From NCBI RefSeq assembly GCF_002005225.1, contig NZ_CP019724.1:6031501-6095500 (forward strand): DNA of 64,000 nt. Reading direction: 5' to 3'. Within the stretch, counting starts at the first letter, position 1. Each line of letters starts with the position of its first letter. The DNA comes from Streptomyces pactum. Its GTDB lineage: Bacteria > Actinomycetota > Actinomycetes > Streptomycetales > Streptomycetaceae. Position numbers and translations under genes: made by a program. Below are positions 1 to 7,487 of this stretch, in pieces. Under the pieces are notes generated by a model, which saw only the letters and a program-made list of their open reading frames with translations, ran no database searches and was not told where the DNA came from.

Positions 1-1116
1 CGCGGTCAGGGAGCCGCCGGCCGCGGCCAGTCGCTCCGTCAGACCGGTCAGGCCCGTGCCCGGGCCCTGGGCGGGGCCGTCGCCGCCCGTGCCGTTGTCC
101 GTGACCGTGAGCCGGACGCGTTCCGCGCTGCCCGACACCGCGATCTCGCACCGGCTCGCCCCGCTGTGCCGTACGACGTTGGTGACCGCCTCCCGCACCA
201 CCCATCCCAGCAGCGCCTCGGTCTGCGCGGGCAGCGGCGGACCGGAGAGGTGGACCACCGGTTCCACGTCCGCCGCGGTCAGTGCCGAACGGGCCCGGTC
301 CAGCTCGGTGCCGAGGCTGCCCTCGCGGTAGCCGGTGACCGCCTCGCGGACCTCGGTCAGTGCCTGGCGGCCCACCGCCTCGATGTCGGTGATCTGGGTC
401 AGGGCCGCGTCCAGGTCGCGGGGGGCCAGCCGCCTGGCCGCCTCCGACTTGACCACGATCACGGACAGGGTGTGCCCGAGCAGGTCGTGCAGGTCGCGGG
501 AGAAGCGCAGCCGCTCCTCCGCGACCGCGCGGGTGGCGAGTTCCTCGCGGGCGGCACGCAGTTGCCGTACGGCGTCGGACAGGCTGAGGATCGCGGCCGT
601 CACCATCGTCGACAGGAACGTCCCGTAGGCGATGCTCAGACCGCCCCAGCCGTCCTGGAAGCCGGCCACGGCGCCCGCGAGCACCGCCAGCGACCAGCCC
701 CACCGGCCCAGCCACCGGCCGCGCAGCGCCGCACCCGCGGCCAGTCCGAGCAGCGGGAAGAACAGCAGCCAGTTGCCCCCGAACGCCAGGGACAGTCCGC
801 ACGTCACCAGGGTCATGACGACGAGGGCCAGGCGGGTGGACGGGGACTCGCGGCTCTTCTCGTGGAAGGAGCGGACGGCCACGTAGATGTAGAGCGAGTT
901 GAAGACGAGCAGGCCGAGGACGCCGATCCAGGGGTTCGAGGTCCGGCCCTGGAAGAGGTGCGCGAGGCTGCCCAGGCCCATCAGCAGCCAGGGCAGGAAC
1001 CTCAAGCCGGTGGGCGGCGGCTCGATCGGCTCCGGCCGCTCGCAGGCTTCGGACGGCGCGGACGTTCGTGCCGGTTGCCGTGAGAGCCTGTGCAGCCGCC
1101 CCAGGGTCCGGGTCAT
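1..1116 (-). CDS. sensor histidine kinase, NarL/DesK type (C-terminus cut by window edge)
   Basis: Membrane sensor kinase of a two-component system. Translating the reverse strand from the ATG at 1116 gives several hydrophobic segments in the first ~140 residues, then a HisKA_3 dimerisation domain with the phospho-acceptor in RDLHDLLGHTLS, and a HATPase_c domain with REAVTNVVRHSGA (N-box) and TDNGTGGDGPAQGPGTGL (G-boxes). A GGAAGGGA Shine-Dalgarno lies about 9 nt before the ATG. Only the last residues should be missing. It follows the ABC permease gene by 43 nt, so ATPase, permease and kinase probably form one operon; a LuxR-type response regulator is expected beyond base 1. This layout is common for drug- or peptide-responsive exporters. 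The ligand is unknown. Confidence 0.9.
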   Translation of the reverse strand, partial: MTRTLGRLHRLSRQPARTSAPSEACERPEPIEPPPTGLRFLPWLLMGLGSLAHLFQGRTSNPWIGVLGLLVFNSLYIYVAVRSFHEKSRESPSTRLALVVMTLVTCGLSLAFGGNWLLFFPLLGLAAGAALRGRWLGRWGWSLAVLAGAVAGFQDGWGGLSIAYGTFLSTMVTAAILSLSDAVRQLRAAREELATRAVAEERLRFSRDLHDLLGHTLSVIVVKSEAARRLAPRDLDAALTQITDIEAVGRQALTEVREAVTGYREGSLGTELDRARSALTAADVEPVVHLSGPPLPAQTEALLGWVVREAVTNVVRHSGASRCEIAVSGSAERVRLTVTDNGTGGDGPAQGPGTGLTGLTERLAAAGGSLTA

Positions 1117-1159
1117 TGGCCGTCGGTTCCCTTCCACTTCCGTTGTCCGTCCGTCTCGC

Positions 1160-1906
1160 TCAGTTGTTTCCCGCGCTGCGGCGGTAGGCCAGGACGGCGT
1201 ACGCCCCGAACGCCAGCAACCACGCCGTCAGCACGAGGATCGCGCCCGGGGGCGGGGTGTGCCCCGTGGCGACCGACGTGCCCAGCTCGGCGAAACGGTT
1301 GGTCGGGGTGTACGCCGACACCGTGCGCAGCCACTCCGGGAACAGCGCCAGCGGGAACCACAGGCCGCCGAGGACCGACAGGCCCAGGTTGGCCACCATG
1401 TTCGCCACGCCCGTGGTCTGCCCGGTCAGTCGGTAACCGTTGCCCAGACCGAGCAGGGTGAAGGGCACCGATCCCAGCCAGAGCAGCAGCGCCAGCGCCG
1501 CCCACTGCCAGGCCTCCAGTCGTACGCCGTTGACCAGACCGCCCGCGGCGAGTACGGCCGCGATCGCCGGGAGCACGGTGACCGAGGCGGTCAGTGCGCG
1601 GCCCACCACCACCTGGTGCGGCCGCATCGGAGTCACCCTGAGCTGCCGCAGCCAGCCGATCGCCCGGTCCTCGGCGACGCCGCCGCCGGTGTTGAGGGCC
1701 GAGCCGACCGCGCCGTAGGCGGCCATGCCGATCATCGAGCCGGTCTTCCAGTCGCCGATGTCGCCGCCTCCGAGGTTGGTGAAGAGGAGGTACATGAGGA
1801 CGGGCATGGCGATGCCGCCGATGACGAAGCCGGGATCGCGCAGCGTGCGGCGGGTCTCCAGCAGCAGATAGTCCCTCATCGCACCCCTCATCGCACCCCT
1901 CATCAC
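1160..1906 (-). CDS. ABC-2 type transporter permease
   Basis: Membrane half of an ABC exporter, 248 aa, with about six hydrophobic segments (for example FVIGGIAMPVLMYLLFT and AALALLLWLGSVPFTLLGLG) and the ABC-2 pattern of an N-terminal cytoplasmic arm followed by TM helices. The GTG at 1906 overlaps the ATPase stop (GTGA), indicating translational coupling. In-frame ATGs at 1903, 1891 and 1879, created by a 12-bp tandem repeat, are alternative starts; AAGGAG upstream suits the first two best. It partners the ATPase directly upstream, and the sensor kinase follows. Substrate unknown; antibiotics, lipids or peptides are typical of the family. Confidence 0.9.
   Translation of the reverse strand: MMRGAMRGAMRDYLLLETRRTLRDPGFVIGGIAMPVLMYLLFTNLGGGDIGDWKTGSMIGMAAYGAVGSALNTGGGVAEDRAIGWLRQLRVTPMRPHQVVVGRALTASVTVLPAIAAVLAAGGLVNGVRLEAWQWAALALLLWLGSVPFTLLGLGNGYRLTGQTTGVANMVANLGLSVLGGLWFPLALFPEWLRTVSAYTPTNRFAELGTSVATGHTPPPGAILVLTAWLLAFGAYAVLAYRRSAGNN
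1875..1904. repeat. 12-bp tandem repeat at the permease start
   Basis: Two and a half copies of a 12-bp unit (cccctcatcgca on the + strand) place ATG codons on the minus strand at 1903, 1891 and 1879, so the permease could begin M-R-G-A-M-R-G-A-M-R. A change in repeat number would lengthen or shorten the N-terminus by four residues without a frameshift. Confidence 0.75.
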
Positions 1907-2931
1907 ACGGTCTCCTTCTTCGCAGGCGTCTTCGCAAGCGTCTCTACCGGTGTCTCCACCGGTGTCTCCCCAGGCGCCGTCTTTGCCGCCGGCGTCGTCA
2001 GGGCGAGGAACGCGTCGTCCAGGGACGCCGGGGCGACCTCCAGGCCCCGGATCGCGCCGAGTTCCGCGAGAGCGACGACGGTGGCGTCGGAGTCCTCGGT
2101 GCGCAGCAGCGCGCGGTCTCCCCGTATCTCCAGCGCGCGCACGCCGGGCAGCAGCGCCAGGTCCCCGACGGGCCGGCCGGCCAGGTCGAAGGAGACGCGG
2201 CTGCCGCCCGCCGCCCGGCGCAGTTCGTCACCCGTGCCGTCCGCGACGATCCGCCCCCGGTCGACGACCAGGATCCGGTCGGCGTGCGCCTCGGCCTCCT
2301 CCAGGTAGTGGGTGGAGAAGAGGACCGTGCTGCCGCGCCGGGCGTACGTCCGCATCGACTCCCAGAAGGTGCGCCGGGCCTCCACGTCCAGAGCCGCCGT
2401 GGGTTCGTCCAGGACGAGCAGGGCGGGGTTGCCGGCCAGCGCGACCGCGAACCGGACGCGCTGGGTCTGCCCGCCGGACAGCCGGTCCACGCGCCGCCGG
2501 GCCAGCTCCGCGATCCCGGCCAGTTCCAGGGCCTGCCCGACGGTCATCGGCGCCGGATAGCGTCCCGCCACGAAGGCGACCAGCTCGCCCACGGTGACCC
2601 GGGGGACCGCCCGTGCGTCCTGGAGCATGGCCCCGACCCGGCCCGCCCGTACGGCCTGCTCGGGCGGCCCGCCGAACAGCTCCACGGTGCCCTCGTCGGG
2701 CGGGCAGAGGCCGAGCAGCAGCGCGATCGCCGTCGACTTGCCCGCGCCGTTGCGTCCCAGCAGCGCGACCGTCTCGCCGCGCGCGATCCGCAGGTCCACG
2801 CCGTCGACGGCGCGTACGTCGCCGTAGACCTTGGTCGCTCCGGCGAGGGAGACGGCGGGAGCGGCGGGAGTGGCGGGGGCGATGGGGTGTGTGGGGTGGG
2901 CGGGGGGCGTGGCCGGTGCGTTCGGTGGCAT
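1903..2931 (-). CDS. ABC transporter ATP-binding protein
   Basis: ATPase subunit of the exporter, 342 aa. It has Walker A GRNGAGKST near residue 60, the Q-loop region MLQDARAV, signature LSGGQTQR, Walker B LLVLDEPTAALD and the switch histidine in STHYLEEAE, so it should be active. A C-terminal ~80-residue extension resembles the DUF4162-type tail of drug-resistance ATPases. Both ends carry low-complexity repeats: an Ala/Pro/Thr-rich stretch before VSLAGATKVYGD, and TPVETPVETLAKTPAKK at the end. No clear Shine-Dalgarno precedes the ATG at 2931, so a later start before PAVSLAG is possible. It is first in an operon with the permease and kinase and divergent from the MaoC-type gene. Confidence 0.92.
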   Translation of the reverse strand: MPPNAPATPPAHPTHPIAPATPAAPAVSLAGATKVYGDVRAVDGVDLRIARGETVALLGRNGAGKSTAIALLLGLCPPDEGTVELFGGPPEQAVRAGRVGAMLQDARAVPRVTVGELVAFVAGRYPAPMTVGQALELAGIAELARRRVDRLSGGQTQRVRFAVALAGNPALLVLDEPTAALDVEARRTFWESMRTYARRGSTVLFSTHYLEEAEAHADRILVVDRGRIVADGTGDELRRAAGGSRVSFDLAGRPVGDLALLPGVRALEIRGDRALLRTEDSDATVVALAELGAIRGLEVAPASLDDAFLALTTPAAKTAPGETPVETPVETLAKTPAKKETV

Positions 2932-3062
2932 ACGGGCGACGTTACGGAGCGGGCGGGGGTGGGCGGCAGGTGCGGTTGTCCGGAGGTTGGCGGGACAAAT
3001 GTCACGGGCGGGCGGCGTCCCGTACGGTCGTGGCCGTCCGTGACGGTGCTACCGGGAGAGCC

Positions 3063-4064
3063 ATGCCCATCAACGCAGCCGAGGCGCTCGCCGCCGCTCC
3101 CCGCGTCCGCGAGATCGCCTGGGACCACAGGGACGTCCTGCTCTACCACCTCGGCATCGGCGCCGGCCTGCCCGCCACCGATCCCCGCGAGCTGCGCTAC
3201 ACCCTCGAGTCCCGGCTGCACGTCCTGCCGAGCTTCGCGACGGTCGCGGGCGGTGGCCCGCCCGGCGTCATCGGCGCCCTGTCCGTGCCCGGCGTCGACG
3301 TCGACCTCGCCCACGTCCTGCACGGCGGGCAGTGCCTGCGCCCGTACCGGCCCGTTCCGGTGCGGGGCCGGGCGCGCGCCGCCTCGCGCATCGTCGCCGC
3401 GTACGACAAGGGCACGGCGGCCGTCCTCGTCCTGCGCACCGAGGTCACCGACGCGGACGGGCCGCTGTGGACCGACGAGGCCGAGATCTTCGTACGCGGG
3501 GAGGGCGGCTGGGGCGGAGAGCGGGGTCCGTCCGGGCGCCCGGCGCCGCCACCCGCCGCGGCACCGGACCATGTGGCCGAGCGGCCCGTACGTGAGGACC
3601 AGGCCCTGCTCCATCGGCTCTCCGGCGACTGGAACCCCCTGCACGCCGACCCGGAGTTCGCGGCGCGCGCCGGCTTCGACCGGCCCGTCCTGCACGGGCT
3701 GTGCACCTACGGCAGCACCCTCAAGTCGGTCGTCGACACGCTGCTGGACGGTGACGTGACCCGGGTGCGCGAGTACCGCACGCGGTTCGCCGGGGTCGTG
3801 TACCCGGGGGAGACCCTGCGGGTGCGCATGTGGCGGTCCGCGGTGCCGGACGGGGGCGGGCCGGTGCGGGACGGCGGTGGGCCGGTGCCGGACGACGGTG
3901 GCCTGGTGCGGGGCGGTGGGGACCCGGCGCGGGACGGCGAGGCGCCGGTGCCGGGCGACGGTGGCCCGGTGGGGGGCGGCGGTGGGGCGGTGCGGGTGGC
4001 CGTGAGCGCCGTCGAGAGGGGCGACGCCCCGGTCCTCGCCGACACCGTCGTCCGGTACGGGTGA
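3063..4064 (+). CDS. MaoC-type dehydratase / 2-enoyl-CoA hydratase-like protein
   Basis: Double hot-dog protein, 333 aa, of the MaoC / peroxisomal hydratase-2 type. This family hydrates trans-2-enoyl-CoA to (R)-3-hydroxyacyl-CoA. Residues ~1-155 form the degenerate N-terminal hot-dog; the C-terminal one has the hydratase-2 signature SGDWNPLHADPEFA followed by GFDRPVLHGLCTYG (catalytic Asp and His). A block of about 50 residues rich in Gly, Pro and Asp (DGGGPVRDGGGPVPDDGG and variants, bases ~3845-3990) interrupts the last beta-strands. It comes from an expanded DNA repeat and is absent from ordinary family members. A 21-bp repeat spans the stop codon. No catabolic neighbours are present, so the substrate is unknown. 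Confidence 0.85.
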   Translation: MPINAAEALAAAPRVREIAWDHRDVLLYHLGIGAGLPATDPRELRYTLESRLHVLPSFATVAGGGPPGVIGALSVPGVDVDLAHVLHGGQCLRPYRPVPVRGRARAASRIVAAYDKGTAAVLVLRTEVTDADGPLWTDEAEIFVRGEGGWGGERGPSGRPAPPPAAAPDHVAERPVREDQALLHRLSGDWNPLHADPEFAARAGFDRPVLHGLCTYGSTLKSVVDTLLDGDVTRVREYRTRFAGVVYPGETLRVRMWRSAVPDGGGPVRDGGGPVPDDGGLVRGGGDPARDGEAPVPGDGGPVGGGGGAVRVAVSAVERGDAPVLADTVVRYG

Positions 4065-4086
4065 CGACACCGTCGTCCGGTACGGG
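4041..4086. repeat. 21-bp direct repeat spanning the MaoC stop codon
   Basis: Bases 4041-4061 recur exactly at 4066-4086 (both begin gacaccgtcgtccgg and end tacggg), separated by tgac. The first copy encodes the last residues DTVVRYG; the second lies in the 3' untranslated region. The period is 25 bp, so one copy is a recent slippage or short duplication. Confidence 0.9.
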
Positions 4087-4095
4087 AAACGACAA

Positions 4096-4128
4096 CGGCC
4101 CCGTTCGCCGGAGTGGCGTACGGGGCCG
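4096..4128. terminator. hairpin terminator after the MaoC gene
   Basis: Nine-bp perfect stem, cggccccgt (4096-4104) with acggggccg (4120-4128). The 15-nt loop can itself pair cgcc with ggcg. It lies between convergent genes, has no T-run (usual in Streptomyces) and may act in both directions. Confidence 0.7.
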
Positions 4129-4178
4129 GAGTCGCTTGCCTGCCTCCTACTTCGCGTGGCTCGCCACGTGACGTACCG

Positions 4179-4346
4179 TCAGGCCGCCGTTTCGGACACT
4201 TCGGCCGGCTTGCGGTGGCGGCCCCGTGGGGTCGCCGCGCCGTCCTGACTGGAGACCGGTCCTCGGTGCCGGCCGTGGCCGGTGTCGGTCTCGCGAACGT
4301 CGGCACCGTCGGCCTGCATCGGCTGGGTCGTGCTGGCGTCGTTCAT
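4179..4346 (-). CDS. small hypothetical protein (55 aa)
   Basis: Reading from the ATG at 4346 gives a 55-residue hydrophilic protein starting MNDASTTQPMQADGADVRET and ending KPAEVSETAA. A basic motif GRHR occurs twice (GHGRHRGP and RGRHRKPAE). There is no membrane segment or Cys pair. A GGGGTGA sequence about 9 nt upstream could be the ribosome-binding site. It sits alone between the hairpin at 4096-4128 and the next minus-strand gene. The polar composition, amino-acid-like codon use and clean stop suggest a real small protein that is probably disordered. Function unknown. Confidence 0.55.
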   Translation of the reverse strand: MNDASTTQPMQADGADVRETDTGHGRHRGPVSSQDGAATPRGRHRKPAEVSETAA

Positions 4347-4443
4347 CGGAAGGAATTCACCCCGTCAACATGATCTTTCCTACAGCCGGGCGAGTGTAAC
4401 CGGCACACCTCGGCCCGAATCCAGGCGGCCACGCCAACCGGCA

Positions 4444-5673
4444 CTACTTCGTTACAAGCCGTGCCAACGGGGCCTGTTGGAGGGGCACGGGGCGCCGCGG
4501 AGCGGGCGTCGCGGTGTCCGTTCCGCCGGGTTCGCCGGGCTCACCCGGAGCCGATTCCTCCGCATCCCACGCGGCCTCCGCCCGCCCACCGCTCGCCTCC
4601 GCCCGCCCACCGCTCGCGTCCCGCGCGGCCTCCGCCCGCACGCCGCTCGCGTCGGGCGCGGTCAGCCGAGCCACGCCGCACGGCAGCCGCGGGGTGGAGC
4701 ACGGCAGACGCAGCTCCCCGTCCGCGGTCCACAGCCCGGCGCCCGTCAGCCACCCCTCCGGCGCGGGAAGGTGACGCACCTGCCGCTCGGCGGGCCGCCA
4801 CACCCCGACCCAGCTCCCGAACGCGCCGTCCACGCGCAGCGCCACCGCGCAGCGCTCCGGCGTCAGCGCCTGGCCGGGCTGGATCGCGAACGGCGTCACG
4901 ACGCAGTCCGGCAGCCGCAGGCACTCGGGGAAGCGCACCGGCAGCATGCTGCCCAGCACCCCCCAGCCGAGCCGGTCCTGCCCGGGCGAGGGCGCGTCCG
5001 AGCGGAGCAGCACCAGCCCGCTGTCCGGATCGGCCAGCAGTATCCGGTCGTCGCTGTCCGCGGCGATCTGCAGCAGCGGCGACACCTCGCCGTCCCGCTC
5101 CAGGTCCACCACGACCGCCTTGGTGCGCCCGCCGGTCTCCCGGTCCACGGCCAGTATCCGGCCCGTGCGGTCCAGCCATACCCCGCCCGAGCAGCGGCCG
5201 GGGATCTCGGCGACCCGCTCGGGCCCGAAGGCGCCGCCCGCGACCTGCCACAGCACCGTCGTGCGCGGGCCGACGGCGAGGGCGTACGCCCGCTCGCCGC
5301 CCGGGACCGGCGGCAGCAGCCGCAGCCCGGCCGAGTCCGCGGCGCACTCGACCGCACCGAGCGGCAGCTCGCCGGTGCCGGGCTCCGTCGGGTACAGCAG
5401 CGCGAAGACGTGCCGTCCGGCCGCGACGCGGTGGACCAGGACCCGCCCGTCGTCCATCGGCTGCACCTCCGTGCCGGGCTCCTCCGGCTGATGGCCGGGC
5501 AGCGGCACCGCGTACGGCTCGGGGCCGTCCAGGGTCCAGCGCTCCGGGTACCAGGAGTCTCCGCTCAGGGCGAGGCGGGCCGCGTAGGCGCCCTTCGCGG
5601 TGATGGTGCAGCCCGCCCGCGGTGGGCCGCCGTTCCCGGGGTTCGCCGAAGGCTCGATCGCACAGACTGTCAT
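4444..5673 (-). CDS. hypothetical beta-rich protein
   Basis: 409 aa, not assignable to a named family. The ATG at 5673 is chosen because GGAGGTGA lies 5 nt before it; the reading frame is open further upstream to 5760. The sequence reads as repeated short beta-strand motifs (TTVLWQVAGGAFGPERVAEI, SGGVWLDRTGRILAVDRETG, DDRILLADPDSGLVLLRSD), which suggests a beta-propeller-like fold. The last ~70 residues are an Ala/Gly/Glu-rich tail containing ASGGRAEASGGRAEAA, encoded by imperfect DNA repeats. No signal peptide or TM segment is seen. It is divergent from the Nif3 operon, and the ~197 bp between them should hold both promoters. Confidence 0.75.
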   Translation of the reverse strand: MTVCAIEPSANPGNGGPPRAGCTITAKGAYAARLALSGDSWYPERWTLDGPEPYAVPLPGHQPEEPGTEVQPMDDGRVLVHRVAAGRHVFALLYPTEPGTGELPLGAVECAADSAGLRLLPPVPGGERAYALAVGPRTTVLWQVAGGAFGPERVAEIPGRCSGGVWLDRTGRILAVDRETGGRTKAVVVDLERDGEVSPLLQIAADSDDRILLADPDSGLVLLRSDAPSPGQDRLGWGVLGSMLPVRFPECLRLPDCVVTPFAIQPGQALTPERCAVALRVDGAFGSWVGVWRPAERQVRHLPAPEGWLTGAGLWTADGELRLPCSTPRLPCGVARLTAPDASGVRAEAARDASGGRAEASGGRAEAAWDAEESAPGEPGEPGGTDTATPAPRRPVPLQQAPLARLVTK

Positions 5674-5870
5674 CGTTCGGTCACCTCCAGTGATGAAGCT
5701 AGTTTTCGTACGCACGGGCGGGGGGCCGGCCGCCGCACTCATCACACGTACGTGTGTCACAGGAACGATTCACCTGAGGGAACGGTGCGGTGTGTGCTGT
5801 GCCGGGGCGGGGCGGCGACGGGGGCCGCGGCGGGTACAACGGCACAGAACAGCCAGGTAGCCTTGCCCTT

Positions 5871-6737
5871 GTGCCCCGTCTGTCAGAAGTCATCGCCGCG
5901 CTGGAGAACCTGTGGCCCGCCGAGCGGGCCGAGTCCTGGGACGCCGTCGGCACCGTCGTGGGTGAGCCCGACCAGGAGGTCTCCCGGGTCCTGTTCGCCG
6001 TCGACCCGGTCCAGGAGATCGTCGACGAGGCGGTGAAGCTGGGCGCCGGCCTGCTGGTGACCCACCACCCGCTGTACCTGCGCGGGACGACGACGGTCGC
6101 GGCCTCCACCTTCAAGGGCCGCGTGGTGCACACGCTCATCAAGAACGACATCGCGCTGCACGTCGCCCACACCAACGCCGACACCGCCGACCCGGGCGTC
6201 TCCGACGCGCTGGCGGGCGCCCTCGACCTCCGCGTCGTGCGCCCCCTGGTGCCGGACCCCCACGACCCCGCGGGCCGCCGCGGCCTGGGCCGGGTCTGCG
6301 AACCGGAACACCCGCTGACCGTCCGCGAGCTCGCCGCCCGCGCCGCCGAGCGGCTGCCCGCCACCGCGCAGGGCATCCGCGTCGCCGGCGACCCGGAGGC
6401 GACCGTCCGCACGGTCGCCGTCAGCGGCGGCTCCGGCGACGGCCTCTTCGACCACGTACGGGCGGCCGGCGTCGACGCGTTCCTGACCGCGGACCTTCGC
6501 CACCACCCGGTGTCCGAGTTCTCCGCGGATCGCGCCCGCGGTCCCCTCGCGCTGCTCGACGCGGCGCACTGGGCCACCGAGTGGCCCTGGTGCGAGCTGG
6601 CCGCAGCCCAGCTCGACGAGATTTCCGACCGGCACGGCTGGGACCTCAGGGTCCACGTCTCCAAGACGGTCACCGACCCCTGGACCGCCCACGCGGCGTC
6701 CACCCCGACCTCCGACACAATGGGAGCCCCCAACTGA
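5871..6737 (+). CDS. Nif3-like dinuclear metal-centre protein (DUF34/YbgI)
   Basis: 288 aa, starting GTG CCC CGT CTG (VPRLSEVIAALENLWP). It belongs to the widely conserved Nif3/YbgI family, which forms toroidal hexamers with a two-metal site; GTP cyclohydrolase-like or general metal-dependent hydrolase roles have been proposed, but none is settled. The metal ligands are visible: His-His in LLVTHHPLYLRG, His and Asp in AHTNADTADPGVSDAL, and the distal His and Glu in LDAAHWATEWPW. The length suits the family. It overlaps the zinc-ribbon gene by 4 nt and is first in a three-gene operon with the RNase H/phosphatase, a conserved Streptomyces order. Confidence 0.9.
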   Translation: MPRLSEVIAALENLWPAERAESWDAVGTVVGEPDQEVSRVLFAVDPVQEIVDEAVKLGAGLLVTHHPLYLRGTTTVAASTFKGRVVHTLIKNDIALHVAHTNADTADPGVSDALAGALDLRVVRPLVPDPHDPAGRRGLGRVCEPEHPLTVRELAARAAERLPATAQGIRVAGDPEATVRTVAVSGGSGDGLFDHVRAAGVDAFLTADLRHHPVSEFSADRARGPLALLDAAHWATEWPWCELAAAQLDEISDRHGWDLRVHVSKTVTDPWTAHAASTPTSDTMGAPN

Positions 6738-7477
6738 AAGCCGCGCCCGCCGACCAGATCCGACTCCTCGACGTCCAGGGCCTCGACGTGCGGCTCCAGC
6801 AGATCGCGCACAAGCGCAGGTCCCTGCCCGAGCACGCCGAGATCGAGTCGCTGACCAAGGACCTCACGCAGTTGCGCGACCTGCTCGTGGCCGCGCAGAC
6901 CGAGGAGAGCGACTGCGCCCGCGAGCAGACCAAGGCCGAGCAGGACGTGGACCAGGTGCGCCAGCGCGCCACCCGCGACCAGCAGCGCCTGGACTCGGGC
7001 GCCGTCACCTCCCCGAAGGACCTGGAGAACCTCCAGCGCGAGATCGCCTCCCTCGCCAAGCGCCAGGGCGACCTCGAGGACGTCGTCCTGGAGGTGATGG
7101 AGCGCCGCGAGTCCGCGCAGGAGCGGGTCGCCGAGCTGACCGAGCGGGTCGGTTCCGTGCAGGGGAAGATCGACGACGCCGCCGGGCGCCGGGACGCGGC
7201 CGTGGAGGAGCTGGACGGCGAGGCGGCCTCGGTCACCAAGGAGCGCGAGGTCATCGTGGGCTCGGTCCCCGGCGATCTGCTGAAGCTCTACGACAAGCTG
7301 CGCGAGCAGCAGGGCGGCGTCGGCGCGGCCAAGCTGTACCAGCGCAGTTGCCAGGGGTGCCGCCAGGAGCTGGCGATCACCGAGCTGAGCGAGATCCGCT
7401 CGGCGGCGCCCGACACGGTCGTACGCTGCGAGAACTGCCGCCGCATCCTGGTGCGCACGGCCGACTCCGGGCTGTAG
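6734..7477 (+). CDS. C4-type zinc ribbon, coiled-coil protein
   Basis: Long alpha-helical coiled coil (residues ~15-180, many Glu/Gln/Arg heptads) followed by a zinc ribbon with two CxxC pairs, CQGCRQELAI and CENCRRIL. It matches the YbgI/Nif3-associated family (COG1579-like), whose function is unknown; nucleic-acid binding is often assumed. No ATG, GTG or TTG fits near the N-terminus. The best start is CTG at 6734 (L-K-A-A-P-A-D-Q), which overlaps the Nif3 stop (CTGA) and has GGGAG 8-9 nt upstream. An ATG far upstream at 6581 would bury ~150 nt inside the Nif3 gene. The CTG start is inference. Confidence 0.85.
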   Translation: MKAAPADQIRLLDVQGLDVRLQQIAHKRRSLPEHAEIESLTKDLTQLRDLLVAAQTEESDCAREQTKAEQDVDQVRQRATRDQQRLDSGAVTSPKDLENLQREIASLAKRQGDLEDVVLEVMERRESAQERVAELTERVGSVQGKIDDAAGRRDAAVEELDGEAASVTKEREVIVGSVPGDLLKLYDKLREQQGGVGAAKLYQRSCQGCRQELAITELSEIRSAAPDTVVRCENCRRILVRTADSGL

Positions 7478-7487
7478 GGCCGGTTCG

